DNA of 47,670 bases from JBGTIS01 sp041745535 (GCA_041745535.1 JBGTIS010000366.1:1-47670); one strand, 5' to 3'; positions 17,028-25,204 are shown, numbered from the stretch's first letter. Notes: generated from the sequence alone by a model not told the origin. A program made the numbers and translations.

Positions 17028-17095
17028 AAGTCGGAAGCGGGAAGACAGAAGTGACAATTTTTTTCTTCCCACTTCCATTTCCGGTCTTCCGACTT
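17028..17095. repeat. GGAAG-word inverted repeat between convergent genes
   Basis: Ten-base arms at 17028-17037 and 17086-17095 are perfectly complementary. The interior adds further GGAAG words on the left and CTTCC words on the right, so the whole 68 bases can fold. It lies between the stops of the flavin reductase and ferritin genes and could serve as a terminator in both directions. Confidence 0.65.
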
Positions 17096-17102
17096 TAATC
17101 AA

Positions 17103-17639
17103 TTAAGCTTCCTCAGGACTGTAATTTCTTAACTTACCAATTTGCTGGTCGATGAAAAACTTACCCTGATTTTCTTCATTAATCACGGAAAACAGTTCCA
17201 GGCATCTGCGGGCCGTATTTTCTTCTTCCAATTGTTCCTGTAAAAACCATTGCAGAAAATTCGCTGTGGTATAATCTTTTAATTTATGGCAACTATCCAC
17301 AATCTGATTAATAGATCGCGTAACATCTATTTCCTGATCAAGCGCTTGCTCAAAAATACTTTTAAACGAATCGAAGTCAACGGGGACGTCCGTAATTTCG
17401 GGAGAAACAGCCACACCACCGGCATTGTTGATGTATCTGAAAATTTTCATCATATGCACCCGCTCTTCCTCTGACTGCTGATAGAAAAAGTTAGCGCTAT
17501 ACTGAAAACCATTCCGGTCGCACCAGGAAGCCATAGCCAGATAAGTGGAAGAAGATTTTGCTTCCATTTTAATTTGTTTATTCAAAAGTTGTTCTGCTTC
17601 CTCAGTAAGGGAAGATTTCATTCTTACAAGATCTTTCAT
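17103..17639 (-). CDS. ftnA: Ferritin (bacterial non-heme)
   Basis: 178 residues, or 172 from an internal ATG at M7, forming a four-helix bundle. Aligned to E. coli FtnA with an offset of nine, the ferroxidase ligands are present: E26, E59, H62, E103, Q136 and E139, with Y33 as the conserved tyrosine. It oxidises Fe(II) and stores iron as a 24-subunit cytosolic cage. No heme-ligating Met typical of bacterioferritin is evident. The gene is followed by a word-repeat hairpin and preceded by a 238-base AT-rich spacer. I saw no clear Fur box. Confidence 0.93.
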   Translation of the reverse strand: MKDLVRMKSSLTEEAEQLLNKQIKMEAKSSSTYLAMASWCDRNGFQYSANFFYQQSEEERVHMMKIFRYINNAGGVAVSPEITDVPVDFDSFKSIFEQALDQEIDVTRSINQIVDSCHKLKDYTTANFLQWFLQEQLEEENTARRCLELFSVINEENQGKFFIDQQIGKLRNYSPEEA

Positions 17640-17877
17640 ATGTTTAAATTTTGATTTTAATTGTCATCGAACCTCCAGGCTATGGCACCTTGTGATAGTT
17701 ATTTTGCTTACTAAGAGAATTTTCTCATACTCAGTTGCCAAGCTGGGCACGATTCAAATTAAAAAAGATTTATTTATATTTTTTAGATTAAAGGTAATAA
17801 TTAAAGCTAACAATGGTAAAATTTACCAATTTTACAAAATAAGAACAACCTTTAATAGCATTAACTAAAAAATCAGG

Positions 17878-18231
17878 TTACAGGACGGGTTTGTAAATGC
17901 GCTCGTGCAAAATGCTATTCAGTTCCAACATTACTTTCGCGCCCGCCAATAGCTCTTTCAAATGCACAATCTGGCTTAAGCGAAGGGCAAAACAATGCGC
18001 ACAGCCATGGGGAGCCACAATCTCAATGTCAGCGGCAGGATCGGTGTTTTTCGCCATGTGTTCCAAATCGATCCTATCCAGGGTTCTTTTTAAACAGAAG
18101 AAACAGGGAACACTTAGTTCAGTGGTTTTTCCTTCAAACTCAACGATTAAACATTTTCTGATATCACATTGACTTACCTGTCCGAATGGTGTGCTGTAAA
18201 CTTCTGTTACACTAATAGTTGCCTGCATCAA
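17878..18231 (-). CDS. Cys-rich conserved-looking hypothetical protein
   Basis: 117 residues with seven cysteines: the spaced pair CDIRKC (about 22-27), CFFC (about 43-46), and CAHC (about 77-80). PHGCAHC adds histidines. The CxxC-type pairs could bind zinc or iron. The C-terminal half (RLSQIVHLKELLAGAKVMLELN) is a strong amphipathic helix. There is no signal peptide, so it is probably cytosolic. The C-terminus reminds me of short Bacteroidota proteins of unknown function, but I cannot name the family. It lies between the DUF3127 and ferritin genes on the same strand with spacers of about 95 and 238 bases. Confidence 0.65.
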   Translation of the reverse strand: MMQATISVTEVYSTPFGQVSQCDIRKCLIVEFEGKTTELSVPCFFCLKRTLDRIDLEHMAKNTDPAADIEIVAPHGCAHCFALRLSQIVHLKELLAGAKVMLELNSILHERIYKPVL

Positions 18232-18326
18232 TAACTCAAATTACATATGATGCCACAAAGCTAATTTTTATTTAAAATTATTCCAAATAACACTGTAGTT
18301 AAATATTCTTTTGTGCAAGAATTTTT

Positions 18327-18704
18327 TTAAAAAGGCAGATCATCATCTGATTCATCTTCCGCGGAAAAAATCTGGTTATTGGCCGCAGGCGTTTCTGTTT
18401 TTTTCGCTTCGGGTGCCTGACTGCCATTAACAGGATCGATGCGCCATGCTTGCAGCGAGTTAAAATATTTTACCTGTCCTTGCGGATCAGTCCATTTTCT
18501 TCCTTTTAAATTAAGGCTAACGGTTACCTCCTGGCCCACCGACAGATTGTCGAGCAAATTACATTTATCCTGTATACACTCAAACTTCAAAAATTCGGGG
18601 TATTGTGGGTTTTCCGCATATTCAATCACAAACTCTCTTTTTTTGAAATTATCAGAAATTTGCTGTGTGTCGGATATTTCTAAGATTTTTCCTTGTACTT
18701 CCAT
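18327..18704 (-). CDS. DUF3127 OB-fold-like protein with SSB-type acidic tail
   Basis: 125 residues. The first 90 match DUF3127 (MEVQGKILEI start, REFVIEYAEN, KFECIQDKCNLLDNL, VGQEVTVSLNLKGRKW). This is a small all-beta domain of OB-fold type found mainly in Bacteroidota. After a Pro/Ala/Thr linker the protein ends in SDDDLPF. That acidic-aromatic tip is like the SSB C-terminus (DDDIPF in E. coli), which docks DNA-repair and replication proteins. Single-strand nucleic acid binding is therefore a reasonable inference, but no function is established. The gene is probably monocistronic. Confidence 0.88.
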   Translation of the reverse strand: MEVQGKILEISDTQQISDNFKKREFVIEYAENPQYPEFLKFECIQDKCNLLDNLSVGQEVTVSLNLKGRKWTDPQGQVKYFNSLQAWRIDPVNGSQAPEAKKTETPAANNQIFSAEDESDDDLPF

Positions 18705-18876
18705 GTTATAATTTTATTGGTAATGATTACTAATGCTAAAGTAATAATAACAACACGAAACATCAACTCCGCGAACCTTCGTTCGATATGTAAGAACTAA
18801 CTTAAAATAACAAAGTAAAATTTTTTCAATCATAGTACCAATATTAAACAGGTTCAGTTTTTGTAAGTTAAAAAGT

Positions 18877-18905
18877 AAAAAAAACACCTCATATTTTTAG
18901 AGGTG
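18877..18905 (-). terminator. Orphan terminator-like hairpin on the minus strand
   Basis: Six-base arms (18885-18890 and 18900-18905, five G/C pairs) close a 9-base loop. On the minus strand the hairpin is followed by eight U's (A's at 18877-18884). It lies about 180 bases upstream of the DUF3127 start, and no supported minus-strand gene ends there. It could stop read-through from amtB, end a small RNA, or act in the DUF3127 leader. Confidence 0.5.
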
Positions 18906-18944
18906 CATTCTTATTGAATTACACAGAAAACTTTTCATACCATT

Positions 18945-19157
18945 ATGCCCATTGATATTATTATATTATGCCTTCTTTCAGCAATTTCGGTTGTTGCTGT
19001 GTATATAAAAGTTATAAGAGACGAACATTCAGGAAATACAGGTAATGACGGTGGCTTACCCGAAGAACTGGATTTACCGGATATTGACTTGCCGCCAGGG
19101 ATTATTTTACCCGTAAAAGGGCCCACAATAAAAATTGAGGATGAAATATTAGCGTAG
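18945..19157 (+). CDS. Small single-pass membrane protein, Asp/Pro-rich tail
   Basis: 70 residues: an N-terminal helix IIILCLLSAISVVAVYI at about 5-21, a short basic turn (KVIRDEH), then an acidic, proline-rich tail (LPEELDLPDIDLPPGI). The layout suits an inner-membrane anchor with an extended tail. Evidence that it is real: a good hydrophobic helix followed by charged residues, and a shared strong terminator at 19283 about 125 bases past its stop. A 63-codon frame on the opposite strand has less natural composition. No family is recognised. Confidence 0.5.
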   Translation: MPIDIIILCLLSAISVVAVYIKVIRDEHSGNTGNDGGLPEELDLPDIDLPPGIILPVKGPTIKIEDEILA

Positions 19158-19282
19158 ATTTTTTCTATTATTTGTGTAAATAAATGCCCATTTAAAATAG
19201 AAAGATTTTGCCTTAATAAATTACTAATAATTTTTTTAAGTAATTTACATGCTGATCTTATTAATAGCCTATTAATTTTTAG

Positions 19283-19326
19283 AAAAAAAAAGACCTGCTT
19301 TGAAAAACAAAGCAGGTCTTTTTTTT
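19283..19326. terminator. Bidirectional intrinsic terminator (amtB / small membrane protein)
   Basis: Perfect 12-base arms at 19291-19302 and 19308-19319 around a 5-base loop. A's on the left (19283-19290) and T's on the right (19320-19326) give a U-tract in both directions. It ends amtB on the minus strand and the 70-residue gene on the plus strand. Confidence 0.92.
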
Positions 19327-19341
19327 GATTAATAATTTGTT

Positions 19342-20592
19342 TTAAGCGTAAGTTTTCTGAGTTTCAGGCTCGGTAATGTCAGGATAAGCCCGCATTTTAT
19401 GTTCGCCGATATCCAGTCCTTCTATTTCTTCTTCTTCTGATACCCTCAGTCCTATAGTAGTCTTAATAATGTAGAACGTTACCAATGCGAAAACCACACA
19501 AAACGCGCCAATACTTAGGATACCAATAGCCTGGCTTAGTAATTGAACACCACCGGCAAGGCTCCCGAAAATTCCTACTGCCAGTGTTCCCCAGATGCCA
19601 CAAACCAGGTGCACAGAAAGCGCGCCTACCGGATCATCTACTTTAGCTTTATCAAAGGTAACTACAGCCGATACTACCAACACACCGGCAATCAGACCTA
19701 TCAGTATCGCTTCTGTAGGACTCATTAAGTCGGCACCTGCGGTAATTCCTACTAATCCGCCCAATATACCGTTCAGTACCATACTGAGGTCATTAGATTT
19801 TACCACGATAATAGAGGTGAACAACGCACCAATAGCGCCTGCTGCTGCTGCTAAACTGGTAGTTACAAATACCAAAGATACCAAACCAGGATCCGCACTT
19901 AATACAGAACCTCCATTAAAGCCATACCAGCCAAACCAAAGCAGAAATACTCCGATCGTAGCCAATGGCATGTTATGACCAGGAATAGGCTTGATTTTTC
20001 CGTTGATGTACTTTCCTAAACGCGGTCCTAATAGCAGAATGCCTATTAATGCACCCCATCCTCCTACAGAATGTACGATGGTTGAACCGGCAAAATCGTA
20101 AAAAGGAGTTTCCATGGTATTTAACCAGCCATTTCCCCATTTCCACATACCTACAACAGGGTAGCAAATTCCTACATATAATAAGGTAAAAATCAAAAAA
20201 CTATACAGTTTAATACGTTCGGCCACAGCACCGGAAACAATAGTAGCCGCAGTGGCAGCAAACATACCCTGAAATAAGAAATCGGTCCAGTAGGTGTAAC
20301 CTTCGTTATAAGTGCCATCATTAGCACCTTCAGGCATAGAAAGGCCAAATCCAGAAAAACCGAAAAAACCACCTGCAAAAGCATCGCCCGGGTACATCAC
20401 ATTAAATCCCCATAGCGCATAGGTTAACAACCCAATAGCCACAATTGATACGTTTTTGAATAAAATGTTAACAGTATTTTTGGATTGTGTAAGTCCTGTT
20501 TCTAAAGTTGAAAATCCCAGATGCATGATAAAAACCAGAATGGTGGCTATCATCATCCAAACATTGTTTACTGTAAATAAAGCTATGTCCAT
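19342..20592 (-). CDS. amtB: Ammonium transporter
   Basis: 416 residues with about eleven membrane helices. The twin pore histidines are visible: H174 in STIVHSVGGWG and H328 in LSVHLVCGIWG. The motif KWGNGWLN and the LLWFGWYGFNGGS helix are typical of Amt proteins. It conducts ammonium across the inner membrane as a trimer. The charged C-terminal tail (SEEEEIEGLDIGEHKMRAYPD) is the part that binds PII proteins. It lies 57 bases downstream of a PII gene on the same strand, the classic glnK-amtB pairing, and ends at a strong terminator. Regulation by PII binding under nitrogen sufficiency is inferred from this layout. Confidence 0.96.
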   Translation of the reverse strand: MDIALFTVNNVWMMIATILVFIMHLGFSTLETGLTQSKNTVNILFKNVSIVAIGLLTYALWGFNVMYPGDAFAGGFFGFSGFGLSMPEGANDGTYNEGYTYWTDFLFQGMFAATAATIVSGAVAERIKLYSFLIFTLLYVGICYPVVGMWKWGNGWLNTMETPFYDFAGSTIVHSVGGWGALIGILLLGPRLGKYINGKIKPIPGHNMPLATIGVFLLWFGWYGFNGGSVLSADPGLVSLVFVTTSLAAAAGAIGALFTSIIVVKSNDLSMVLNGILGGLVGITAGADLMSPTEAILIGLIAGVLVVSAVVTFDKAKVDDPVGALSVHLVCGIWGTLAVGIFGSLAGGVQLLSQAIGILSIGAFCVVFALVTFYIIKTTIGLRVSEEEEIEGLDIGEHKMRAYPDITEPETQKTYA

Positions 20593-20649
20593 TAGTTAGA
20601 TATTTAGTAGATAATAATTAGAAATAGATTAATGATTGAATAGGTATTC

Positions 20650-20985
20650 TTAAAGCGCGGCACTTCCCTCCTCACTGGTCCTAATTCTGTAAACTTTCTC
20701 CAGGTCGGTAACAAAAATTTTTCCGTCGCCGACTGTTCCAGTTTTTGCGGTTTTTAGAATAGTTTCAATGGCAGGCTCCAAAAAACTATCAGAAACAACA
20801 ATTTCCAGCTTAGTACGGGGAATATATCCTACATCATAGGTAGCTCCCCGGTAAGTCCGGTATTCTTTTTCCAAGCCATGTCCTTTAATGTCATAGAATG
20901 ACAAAAATGTTACACCAACTTCTGCAAGGGCGTTGACAACTTGTTCAAACTTAGAAGTTCTGATGATTGCTTCTACTTTTTTCAT
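20650..20985 (-). CDS. glnK: PII nitrogen-regulatory protein (GlnK/GlnB type)
   Basis: 111 residues, the standard PII length. MKKVEAIIRTSKFEQVVNAL opens the ferredoxin-like core. The T-loop YRGATYDVGY carries Y50, matching the uridylylated Y51 of E. coli PII. IPRTKLEIVV follows, and GTVGDGKIFVTDLEKVYRIRT is the C-terminal PII signature. It senses ATP/ADP and 2-oxoglutarate and plugs the AmtB pore; position before amtB favours GlnK over GlnB. The T-loop beyond the glycines (GHGLEKEYRTYRG) departs from the GRQKG consensus. No GlnD is in the window, so uridylylation cannot be inferred. Confidence 0.93.
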   Translation of the reverse strand: MKKVEAIIRTSKFEQVVNALAEVGVTFLSFYDIKGHGLEKEYRTYRGATYDVGYIPRTKLEIVVSDSFLEPAIETILKTAKTGTVGDGKIFVTDLEKVYRIRTSEEGSAAL

Positions 20986-21534
20986 AAGGTGTTTAGATTA
21001 TATAAATTATAAATTTTGGATTGTGTAATGAGTCCTTATAAATAGAATTTTTTATATATAAAAACTACCACTGACCCCTACAACATTTTTCAATTCGCTA
21101 AATAAGGTAATTAATCTATTTAATAAAATAGGTGTTAACAAAATTTTGTTTTATTTTATTATTTCGTAATAAATATTATATATTCTTAAATTTTGAGAGT
21201 TAAATGCAGTTTTTATTGCGAAATTCAATAAAATTAAAATTCGCTTGCAGGGTTTTTCTTTTGCAAACAGAATAAAATTTGGTGTTATTGCGCCAAATTT
21301 TATTCTGTAATGAGGTTTTTGGAGAAAAACTGGCAAATAGCAGGAAAATTTTCAATGGCTGCTATTGGATTTTATTCCTAAAATGGAACTTTTTACCAAA
21401 ATGGGGCACTAAAAAGTTTTTATAATATGTATATTGCTGAAAATCAGTCATATAGCTGTTTGGCATAGAAATTACTACCAATGAGACTATTACTTTATAC
21501 TCTTTTACATAATTTTAAAAAGCGAAGAAAGGAT
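20986..21534. other. Long AT-rich divergent spacer with palindromes
   Basis: 549 bases separate the PII gene (minus) from the Hpt gene (plus). It holds a 14-base perfect palindrome (21137-21150), the 16-pair inverted repeat at 21267-21308, and the leader of the Hpt gene. A 61-codon minus frame at 21151-21336 is not supported. No sigma-54 or TAnnTTTG promoter could be identified for the nitrogen genes. Confidence 0.55.
21267..21308. repeat. Perfect 16-bp inverted repeat, AT-rich arms
   Basis: Arms at 21267-21282 and 21293-21308 match perfectly around a 10-base centre. They are A/T-rich with a GG/CC at the inner ends. The element lies about 280 bases upstream of the PII gene and about 225 upstream of the Hpt gene. 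No T-tract follows and no gene ends nearby, so an operator-like or structural role fits better than a terminator. Confidence 0.7.
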
Positions 21535-21894
21535 ATGGAGAGTACGTCCCCCAAAAAAATTAATTTGAAAAAGTTTATGGAACTGTCGTTAGGCGACCAT
21601 GATTTTTTGATCAGTCTTACCCAACAATCGATAAAAAGCCTGAAAGAATCTGTTGCTGAATACGAAAAATACCTTAGAGAAAGGAACCCAGCTTTGGTAA
21701 AAGCTACCATTCATAAAATAAAGCCAACCCTGATTATTCTGGATGCCCGGAATATGATAAAATATATGGAGCAGTCCAACGCGTTATTCGACCCAAAAAC
21801 AAAGAACAGTCAGATTACCGAAAACATCAGTGAAATAAAAAAAGAAAGCACAGCCATTATTCAGGAATTAAAGAAAATTTTAAAACTTCCCTAA
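21535..21894 (+). CDS. Hpt-domain (histidine phosphotransfer) protein
   Basis: 119 residues from ATG 21535, which has a purine-rich GAAAGGAT just before it; an upstream in-frame ATG at 21481 would add an unusual LLLYTLLHNF extension. It is all-helical, and H60 in ATIHKIKPTLIILDA matches the Hpt phospho-histidine motif (H-K-x-K with a following small/hydrophobic helix). It would relay phosphate between hybrid histidine kinases and response regulators. No kinase or receiver gene is adjacent, so its partners are elsewhere. Confidence 0.78.
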   Translation: MESTSPKKINLKKFMELSLGDHDFLISLTQQSIKSLKESVAEYEKYLRERNPALVKATIHKIKPTLIILDARNMIKYMEQSNALFDPKTKNSQITENISEIKKESTAIIQELKKILKLP

Positions 21895-21925
21895 CAGCTA
21901 CCGCTTACTGAACCTGTAAACGCGT

Positions 21926-23677
21926 TTATTTGATAATAATATCAAATGGGAGCCTGGCCTGAATTCCATGAAGCTCCTTCAATTCCTCAAGCGGCTTGGC
22001 ATATGGCCACAAAGGTCCAAGCCGCGTTTTCAAAGCTTTGGATTCCATCTGTGTTTCCAGGTTTTTCAATAGTTCCTCGATAAAGGTTTTTTGCTCCGGA
22101 TAATAATTTACCGCGTAATTATCTTTTATACCAGCAGCTTCGGCCGCGATTTCGACCGCATCGTCCAGTCCGCCAAGCACATCAACCAAATTCCTCTCTT
22201 TTCCGTCAATGCCGCTCCAAACCCGGCCCGAAGCCACTTTCTTTAATTCTTCAAGTGGCATGTTCCTATCATTTGCTGCTTTACTTACAAAGGTTTCATA
22301 GGCATCGTTCACGCCCTTCTGGATGATTTTTCTTTCGCTTTCAGAAAGCGGATGGGTAGGAGATAAAATATCAGAATATTCGCCGGTTTTTACCCGATCG
22401 GTTGTAATGCCTAATTTGTCTTCCAGGAAATTTTCCGCATTAAACGCGATCATGATTACGCCGATAGAACCGGTAATGGTATTGGGCTGAGCGACAATGG
22501 TATCACATCCCATGGCAATGAAGTATCCCCCTGAAGCTGCCACATCAGACATAGAAGCAATAATTGGTTTAACTTCCTTGGTACGCTGCACTTCCCGCCA
22601 AATAATGTCGGAAGCAAGCGCACTACCACCACCTGAATTAATGCGAAGTACCACAGCCTTTATGTCGTCGTTCAACCTGGCCTTTCTGATTTCACTGGCA
22701 AATTTTTCCGAGCCAATCATATTATTGTCTCCTTCGCCGGTTACAATATTTCCGGTGGCCACAATTACGGCCACCTGATTATCTGAATCCTCATCATCTT
22801 CGTCCAGCGACTCCCGATACCGATCCAGCGAAACAAAATTGATTTCTTTTTTATCTTCCACACCTAATTTTCCTCTGAGCGTATCCAGTACCGTATCGTA
22901 ATAGGCCAACCCTGAAATAAGTTTGTATCGCCTCGCATCATTTCCATCCTGTACCAACATAGAGTCGGAAATTGTAGTTAATTCCGCAATATCAATACCA
23001 CGGGCATCCGCTACCTGCCGCAGGTAATGGTTATAAAGGGAATTCACATAGGCTGAGGTTTGTTCGCGATTTTCCTCACTCATTTGGGTAAGTATAAAAG
23101 GCTCTGCCGCGCTTTTAAATTCTCCTACTCTGAAAATTTCAGGTTCAATGCCCAGTTTATCAAAGGTCCCTTTCAGGAAAATAAGTTCCGCCGACAAACC
23201 ATTGAATTCTACCAGACTGTAATCGGGTGGCAGGTAAATCTCATCCGCTACGGAAGCCAGGTAGTATCCGCCTTCGGTCATAATTTCGCTGTAAGAAATA
23301 ATAAATTTACCCGATTCCTTAAAATTAATAAGTTCGTCGCGGATTTCTTCTAAAGTGGCAAATCCAGCGGATGTAAGCCCCGCATCCAGGTAAATGCCTT
23401 TAATTTTCTGATCTTCCTTTGCTGATTTGATGGCTTCTTTTAATCCGATGAGCCCGACAGGAGCCTCATACTGGCCAAATAATCCGGCAAATGGATCATC
23501 AACCGTACGTTCAACGATGGTTCGATTCAGGTCTAACTTTAATACAGCATTATCATTAATTGGGCTGGACTGTTTTATTGCGGTTGTAGCTACTGCCCCC
23601 AACATTAAAACAACGAAAATCACAACGAAAATAAAAAGTCCAACCAGCGTGGCAAGTACATTTAATAAAAATTTCAT
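21926..23677 (-). CDS. sppA: Signal peptide peptidase SppA, 67K type
   Basis: 583 residues from ATG 23677. This start places a membrane anchor (MKFLLNVLATLVGLFIFVV) at the N-terminus; the frame opens upstream to 23725, but that would overlap the promoter box at 23701. Two tandem ClpP-like S49 domains are present. The catalytic lysine is K124 (SGKFIISYSE) in the first half and the serine S382 (SDVAASGGYFIAM) in the second, as in E. coli SppA. RINSGGGSALASD is the oxyanion region. It degrades cleaved signal peptides in the inner membrane. It is divergent from folK, with 76 bases between their starts. Confidence 0.95.
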   Translation of the reverse strand: MKFLLNVLATLVGLFIFVVIFVVLMLGAVATTAIKQSSPINDNAVLKLDLNRTIVERTVDDPFAGLFGQYEAPVGLIGLKEAIKSAKEDQKIKGIYLDAGLTSAGFATLEEIRDELINFKESGKFIISYSEIMTEGGYYLASVADEIYLPPDYSLVEFNGLSAELIFLKGTFDKLGIEPEIFRVGEFKSAAEPFILTQMSEENREQTSAYVNSLYNHYLRQVADARGIDIAELTTISDSMLVQDGNDARRYKLISGLAYYDTVLDTLRGKLGVEDKKEINFVSLDRYRESLDEDDEDSDNQVAVIVATGNIVTGEGDNNMIGSEKFASEIRKARLNDDIKAVVLRINSGGGSALASDIIWREVQRTKEVKPIIASMSDVAASGGYFIAMGCDTIVAQPNTITGSIGVIMIAFNAENFLEDKLGITTDRVKTGEYSDILSPTHPLSESERKIIQKGVNDAYETFVSKAANDRNMPLEELKKVASGRVWSGIDGKERNLVDVLGGLDDAVEIAAEAAGIKDNYAVNYYPEQKTFIEELLKNLETQMESKALKTRLGPLWPYAKPLEELKELHGIQARLPFDIIIK

Positions 23678-23700
23678 AGAAATGGAGTCTGTTACATTGG

Positions 23701-23708
23701 CAAAAATA
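23701..23708 (-). promoter_or_regulatory. -7 promoter box for sppA (TATTTTTG on minus strand)
   Basis: Exact match to TAnnTTTG, about 23 bases upstream of the sppA ATG at 23677, leaving a short leader of about 17 bases. It lies inside the longer version of the open frame, which argues for the 23677 start. The -33 element is weak. Confidence 0.5.
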
Positions 23709-23753
23709 TAAATAAACAAGAACAATATAGACCATAAGCGCTACTTTTGATGA

Positions 23754-24254
23754 ATGGAAACTTTTGAGGATATTTATTTGCTGTTGGGAACCAATTTGGG
23801 AAACCGGTTAAATAACCTGACCAGAGCACAACAGTACCTTGAAGAATCAGCCGGAAAAATTATAAAACGATCTTCAGTATATGAAACCAAAGCCTGGGGA
23901 AAAAGCAATCAGCCAGATTTCTTAAATCAGGTAATTATCCTGCAATCTCATTTAAATCCGGGACAACTTCTTGACCAAATCCATACTATTGAAAACCAAT
24001 TAGGGCGAATAAGAAAAGAGAAATGGGGGGAACGGTTTATTGATATAGATATTTTGTACTATAAATCGGAAGTAACGCAATTGCCGCACCTTACCATACC
24101 ACACCCTGAAATTCAAAATAGACGATTTACACTGGTACCCCTGTGTGAAATAGCAAGTAACTTTATACATCCGGTTCTGAATAAAACACAACTTGCCTTA
24201 CTGGAAACCTGCACCGATCACCTACCGGTAATTTTTTTTAGCCCTAATAGTTAA
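23754..24254 (+). CDS. folK: HPPK, 2-amino-4-hydroxy-6-hydroxymethyldihydropteridine diphosphokinase
   Basis: 166 residues, the usual HPPK size. The N-terminal IYLLLGTNLGNRLNNL binds the pterin. VYETKAWGKSNQPDFLNQV and the signature RIRKEKWGERFIDIDILYY carry the ATP/magnesium Asp pair (D-I-D). HPEIQNRRFTLVPLCEI closes the fold. It transfers pyrophosphate from ATP to the pterin in folate synthesis, in the cytosol. folP is not adjacent. The gene converges on fabD after 40 bases. Confidence 0.95.
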   Translation: METFEDIYLLLGTNLGNRLNNLTRAQQYLEESAGKIIKRSSVYETKAWGKSNQPDFLNQVIILQSHLNPGQLLDQIHTIENQLGRIRKEKWGERFIDIDILYYKSEVTQLPHLTIPHPEIQNRRFTLVPLCEIASNFIHPVLNKTQLALLETCTDHLPVIFFSPNS

Positions 24255-24294
24255 GGTATTCTCTCAAAATCCAGAATTGAACAGTATTAATAGA

Positions 24295-25179
24295 TTAACC
24301 CACACTGGCCGAGGTAGTAGATACTGATGCCTCTATTTTCCGTACCAATCCACTTAACACTTTACCAGGACCACACTCGATAAATTCGGTAGCCCCATCG
24401 GCTACCATGTGCTTTACCGATTGTGACCAGTAAACCGGAGCTGTCAATTGCGCGATCAGATTTTGCTTAATGGTTTCGATATCGGTACTGGGTTTGGCAT
24501 TCACATTTTGATAAACGGGGCAAATGGGAGACTGAAATTTCGTTTGCATAATAGCTTCTTCCAGTTCCTGCCGCGCCGGTTCCATCAGCGGTGAATGGAA
24601 AGCGCCACCTACAGCCAGCGGAATAGCTCTTTTAGCACCCGCTTCTTTCAGTTTTTCACAGGCAATTTCGATACCTTTAAACGAGCCTGAAATCACTAAC
24701 TGGCCCGGGCTGTTGTAATTGGCGGGCACCACTACTTCATCCTGAATACTGGCGCATACTTCCTCTACTACTTCATTTTCCAAACCTAAAATAGCTGCCA
24801 TGGTAGAAGGATTAATTTCACAGGCTTTTTGCATGGCCTGGGCACGCTGGGCTACCAATCGTAAACCATCTTCAAAGTTCAGGCACCGGTTGGCTACCAA
24901 AGCTGAAAACTCGCCCAGAGAATGGCCAGCTACCATATCAGGTTTGAAATCAGCCGCCAATGAAGCCAGAATGACGGAATGCAGAAAAATAGCAGGCTGG
25001 GTTACCCGGGTTGCTTTTAATGCCTCATCGGTTCCGCTGAACATCGTATCGGTAATCGCAAATCCGAGTATTTCATTTGCTTTTTCAAACATGGTTCGGG
25101 CTTCGGCATGTGCTTCGTACAACTCTTGTCCCATCCCAACAAACTGAGCGCCCTGCCCTGGAAAAATACATGCTTTCAT
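24295..25179 (-). CDS. fabD: Malonyl-CoA:ACP transacylase
   Basis: 294 residues from ATG 25179, chosen because the frame extends to 25215 across a promoter box at 25205-25212. The N-terminal CIFPGQGAQFVGMG, the nucleophile S87 in GHSLGEFSAL, the catalytic H195 in GGAFHSPLM and the C-terminal ECGPGKVLSGL are all textbook FabD. It loads malonyl groups onto acyl carrier protein for fatty-acid synthesis in the cytosol. No other fab gene is next to it. A hairpin at 25274-25313 separates it from the upstream gene, so it probably has its own promoter. Confidence 0.96.
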   Translation of the reverse strand: MKACIFPGQGAQFVGMGQELYEAHAEARTMFEKANEILGFAITDTMFSGTDEALKATRVTQPAIFLHSVILASLAADFKPDMVAGHSLGEFSALVANRCLNFEDGLRLVAQRAQAMQKACEINPSTMAAILGLENEVVEEVCASIQDEVVVPANYNSPGQLVISGSFKGIEIACEKLKEAGAKRAIPLAVGGAFHSPLMEPARQELEEAIMQTKFQSPICPVYQNVNAKPSTDIETIKQNLIAQLTAPVYWSQSVKHMVADGATEFIECGPGKVLSGLVRKIEASVSTTSASVG

Positions 25180-25204
25180 AATCAGGTTCGTTGTTTTAAA
25201 GCAG

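Noticed and set aside
18935..19126. 63-codon minus-strand frame opposite the 70-residue gene, considered because of the minus-strand terminator at 18877
   Set aside because: Ser/Gly/Lys-rich composition and no membrane or domain pattern, while the plus-strand frame has a good helix.
21151..21336. 61-codon minus-strand frame in the PII/Hpt spacer
   Set aside because: AT-rich noise composition and it overlaps the 16-bp inverted repeat; nothing supports translation.
23742..23749. TACTTTTG match to the -7 box before folK
   Set aside because: It would place the transcript start at or after the folK ATG; leaderless initiation is possible but a chance match is likelier.
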